64,000 nt of DNA from Arthrobacter woluwensis (GTDB lineage Bacteria > Actinomycetota > Actinomycetes > Actinomycetales > Micrococcaceae), in the NCBI RefSeq assembly GCF_030816155.1, contig NZ_JAUSXR010000001.1, positions 186,001 through 250,000 of the forward strand. Reading direction: 5' to 3'. A program made the position numbers and the translations under genes. Within the stretch, counting starts at the first letter, position 1; each line of letters opens with the position of its first letter. The notes under the pieces are model-generated. The model was not told the DNA's origin and did not search any database. It saw only the letters and a list, made by a program, of their open reading frames with translations. Positions 63,803 to 64,000 of this stretch are shown here, piece by piece.

Positions 63803-63990
63803 CGCGTCTCCTGAGGGGTGGGTGGGACGGTGCGGTCCAGCAGTTCCAGGAAGCGGGCGCGCAACTCCTGCGTCTCCTCGGCGAAGCCCCGTTGCCGGGC
63901 GACGTACTCGGCTTTGCCGTCGGGGGTTTCGATCCGGATGGGGTCGTAGCCCCAGGCGGCGAGGTCATACGGGGAGGCCTGCATGTCCAT
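63799..63990 (-). CDS. small protein of unknown function (may extend past the window edge)
   Basis: 63-aa open frame MDMQASPYDLAAWGYDPIR with a polar helix (RGFAEETQELRARFLELLD). It overlaps the inhibitor-like gene by 4 bp, so the two look cotranscribed. The frame is open to base 64000, and the ATG at 63990 or 63984 may not be the true start. No family recognised. Confidence 0.5.
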   Translation of the reverse strand: MDMQASPYDLAAWGYDPIRIETPDGKAEYVARQRGFAEETQELRARFLELLDRTVPPTPQETR

Positions 63991-64000
63991 GGCGCGGATC

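Overview
The window is GC-rich, densely packed DNA from an actinobacterium, most likely Arthrobacter or a close relative in the Micrococcaceae. Supporting signs are the des-type NIS siderophore operon, the PurS/PurQ/PurL split enzyme, the fba-DUF3151 pair, ATPase-less sugar ABC transporters, many ATGA start/stop overlaps, and several start codons placed exactly where a leaderless transcript would begin. No rRNA, tRNA, CRISPR array or transposase was found.

Layout. 1-5295: desABCD-like hydroxamate siderophore operon, its first gene cut by the window edge. 5374-7889: short-chain dehydrogenase and an MHS-type MFS symporter, converging on an inverted repeat. 8260-11081: Asp23/AmaP-type envelope-stress operon followed by an 11-mer-repeat, LEA-like protein. 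11186-17785: alpha-glucoside cluster (GH13 enzyme, binding protein, two permeases, small membrane protein, LacI regulator) with a LacI operator in the divergent gap. 17855-22022: unknown protein, exonuclease III, old-yellow-enzyme reductase, VanZ/RDD membrane protein. 22114-26067: unknown protein, a two-component system divergent from a secreted HbpS-like heme-binding protein, and an ankyrin lipoprotein. 26191-29830: LacI regulator, C45 acyltransferase and MHS symporter around a perfect operator palindrome. 29968-31978: two crotonase-fold enzymes of acyl-CoA catabolism. 32151-38928: maltokinase-cap protein, nadE, DHA2 exporter, pyrE, Tat-targeted hydrolase, phosphoribosyltransferase, small unknown, HAD phosphatase. 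39111-44464: Pro/Gln-rich membrane protein, SPOUT methyltransferase, fructose-bisphosphate aldolase, DUF3151, acyl-CoA ligase. 44717-47212: a SipW-type secretion island (two exported proteins beginning AAW[TS]D.EW, a dedicated signal peptidase, and a protein with a sorting-signal-like tail). 47303-49702: purA, CoA-binding protein, MmcQ/YjbR protein. 50332-53620: NgcEFG-like N-acetylglucosamine/chitobiose transporter. 53873-54844: AbiEi/DUF559-type protein bracketed by two inverted repeats. 54932-58253: purSQL. 58478-64000: YchJ, DUF1540, secreted subtilase, GNAT, a subtilisin-inhibitor-like protein and a small ORF.

Three things stand out. First, a family of 70-76 bp inverted repeats occurs four times, mostly between convergent genes, with a compensatory base-pair change between copies; two copies bracket the DUF559 gene. 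Second, the SipW-type island looks like a self-contained matrix-fibre or surface-protein export unit. Third, five genes (MHS symporter, nadE, both SipW-island exported proteins, inhibitor-like protein) are each broken by one extra base in or beside a short homopolymer. Because nadE is normally essential, these are better read as consensus errors than as true pseudogenes, and the corrected proteins are described.
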